In this document: positions 62,821 to 64,000 of the stretch, piece by piece
Position numbering within the stretch: the stretch's first letter is position 1
Layout: every line of letters begins with the position of its first letter
Assembly (NCBI RefSeq): GCF_014192285.1
Contig: NZ_JACHXQ010000009.1
Span: forward strand, 1 to 64,000
From: Halomonas fontilapidosi
Lineage (GTDB): Bacteria; Pseudomonadota; Gammaproteobacteria; Pseudomonadales; Halomonadaceae
Direction: 5' to 3'
Length of the DNA: 64,000 nucleotides
The notes under the pieces: generated by a model
Told to the model about the DNA's origin: nothing
Database searches by the model: none
What the model saw: the letters and a program-made list of their open reading frames with translations, nothing else
Made by a program: the position numbers and the translations under genes

Positions 62821-63987
62821 TGCCTCACCGTGTTGGACTTCGTGGGGCAGACCCATCGGCGCTATCGGTTGGATACCAAGTTCACCGCGCTGCTCTCTGG
62901 ACGGCGCCAGCGGCTCGACCGCGAGGTGGTGGCCGACTTTCCCAGTCTTCCTCCCGGCTGCAGCATCCAGCTTGAGAGGGTCGCTCGAGATCGTGTGCTG
63001 AACAAAATCCGTTCGGTGCTGGCGGATCTCAACCAGTTTATCCCCGAGACATTGCGCACCTGGTCGGAAGAGGCCGGGACGCCGCGCACCTTCGGACGCT
63101 TCCTGGAGATGACCGGGTTGACGCCGGTGCGGGTGCTGTCGCGTCGCAGCTGGTCGGAGTGGAAAGCACTGGCCGACCGACAAGCACCACCCGAGGATCC
63201 CGATATCGACCAGGCGCGCAAGGCGCTGTCGCGCATCGCACTGCGAAGCGATCCCGAGCTGCTTTCGGCCATCGAGACCCTGGGCCAGCCTGATGGCGTC
63301 GAGGAAGCCTTGGGGCGCTATGACACCGCACGGCAAACGGCATTGCACTATCTTCTGTGGGGCCAGAAGGGGGGCCTGGTTGGCGTCGACAGCCTCGAGG
63401 AATCACTGCGGAAGTGGCGCGCCAATTCAAGTATCGCGGCCGATGCCGCCGAGATCGCCGCCTGGCGGCGGGCTCATCAACAGGTGCCTCTGCAACGGCT
63501 GAGTGAGCTGCCTTTCGACTGCGGGCTACTCCTGCATGGCGCCTACGGTTTGCCAGAGATCAAGGCGGCACTTGGGATAGCGAGCTTGGAAAAGCCGGGT
63601 GCCACCGGCGTGGGGGTGATCCATGCAAAGGACATTCGTGCCTATATCCATCTGGTAACCTTTCAAAAAGATGACACCGACTTCTCTCCTACCACGCGCT
63701 ATCGAGACTATCCCATCAGTCGCACGCTACTGCATTGGGAGAGCCAGTCGAACACCAGTCAGGCCAGTGCAACGGGGCAGAACTACCTTCACTTCGAGGA
63801 GCGCGGCTACACGATTCTCTTCTTCGCTCGCCTCACCAAGCGCATCGAGGGTGAGACGGCGCCATTTGTCTTCCTTGGTCCAGCCAAAGCGCTTAAGAGC
63901 TATCACGGCGATCGCCCCATCGCCATGACCTGGGAGCTGGCGTACCCCGTGCCTGCCGAACTCTTCGAGGAGGCGCGCCCGGCGTAG
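62821..63987 (+). pseudogene. C-terminal part of a DUF3427-type DEAD/DEAH-like helicase, fused in frame to the AhpD-like remnant
   Basis: From about 62821 the open frame 62632-63987 reads CLTVLDFVGQTHRRYRLDTKF, which matches the late helicase motif region (LDFIGQ..R..) of large phage-defence-type helicases that carry a C-terminal DUF3427 domain. The following 380 residues include FPSLPPGCSIQLERVA, then helical linker, and the final DUF3427 part (DYPISRTLLHWESQSNTS, FVFLGPAKALKSYHG). The helicase N-terminal half (nuclease/ATPase, Walker motifs) is missing. It therefore looks like a deletion that joined two genes in frame at a short shared VLDF-like stretch. Confidence 0.72.
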
Positions 63988-64000
63988 CGAACCCAAGGTC

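Overview
The window is about 64 kb of GC-rich DNA from what looks like a halophilic gammaproteobacterium, probably of the Halomonadaceae. The basis is the gene repertoire (a recC-recB-recD operon, SelO, a TRAP malonate system, a lone squalene/phytoene synthase, GGDEF proteins, many LysR regulators) and Halomonas-like palindromic repeats; no rRNA or other marker is present, so the assignment is inference. I see no tRNA or rRNA gene and no CRISPR array.

Left part (1-17.2 kb): an IS5-like element at the edge cuts a dihydrolipoamide-dehydrogenase-type gene. Next come OsmC, an enoyl-CoA-hydratase-like protein lacking both catalytic glutamates, an acyl-CoA ligase and a two-gene MetV/MetF-type methylenetetrahydrofolate reductase. 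Housekeeping and accessory genes follow: LysR, a pore-less voltage-sensor-like membrane protein, a tandem CbiX protein, a DUF465 protein, squalene/phytoene synthase, an ABM-fold monooxygenase, an amino-acid racemase, a coiled-coil stress protein, a GAF-PAS-GGDEF cyclase, a DUF427 protein, a serine hydrolase, an exported protein and a nucleosidase.

Island (17.4-23.3 kb): a lower-GC accessory block holds a broken second DUF427 copy, an AbiJ-like abortive-infection gene, a three-gene ABC-3C-type operon (restriction-endonuclease-like effector, middle component, Rad50/DUF3732-like ATPase) and a DUF2971 gene. Two 99-bp integron attC-like sites lie directly after the AbiJ-like gene and just after the DUF2971 gene, so the block reads as a cluster of gene cassettes without an integrase in view. 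The second cassette would be an unusually long (about 4.46 kb), four-gene defence cassette. This is the most interesting part of the window.

Middle (23.3-44.4 kb): recC-recB-recD, with palindromic repeat DNA apparently translated in frame inside recB and perhaps recD; ogt; a DUF2252 gene behind a perfect 28-bp hairpin; small conserved proteins; a flavin reductase; an HAD dehalogenase; and a malonate operon (TRAP DctP-DctQ-DctM, malonyl-CoA decarboxylase, malonyl-CoA synthetase) divergent from a GntR regulator. Malonate would be imported, activated to malonyl-CoA and decarboxylated to acetyl-CoA.

Right part (44.4-64 kb): an EamA exporter with a divergent LysR, SelO, a secreted cupin, an AraC regulator, an RND efflux pump (adaptor plus permease), KatG, a membrane-bound PAS-GGDEF cyclase, a LysR divergent from methylmalonate-semialdehyde dehydrogenase, a Cu/Zn superoxide dismutase, and at the edge a frameshifted AhpD-like gene joined to the C-terminal part of a DUF3427 helicase, which looks like a deletion scar.
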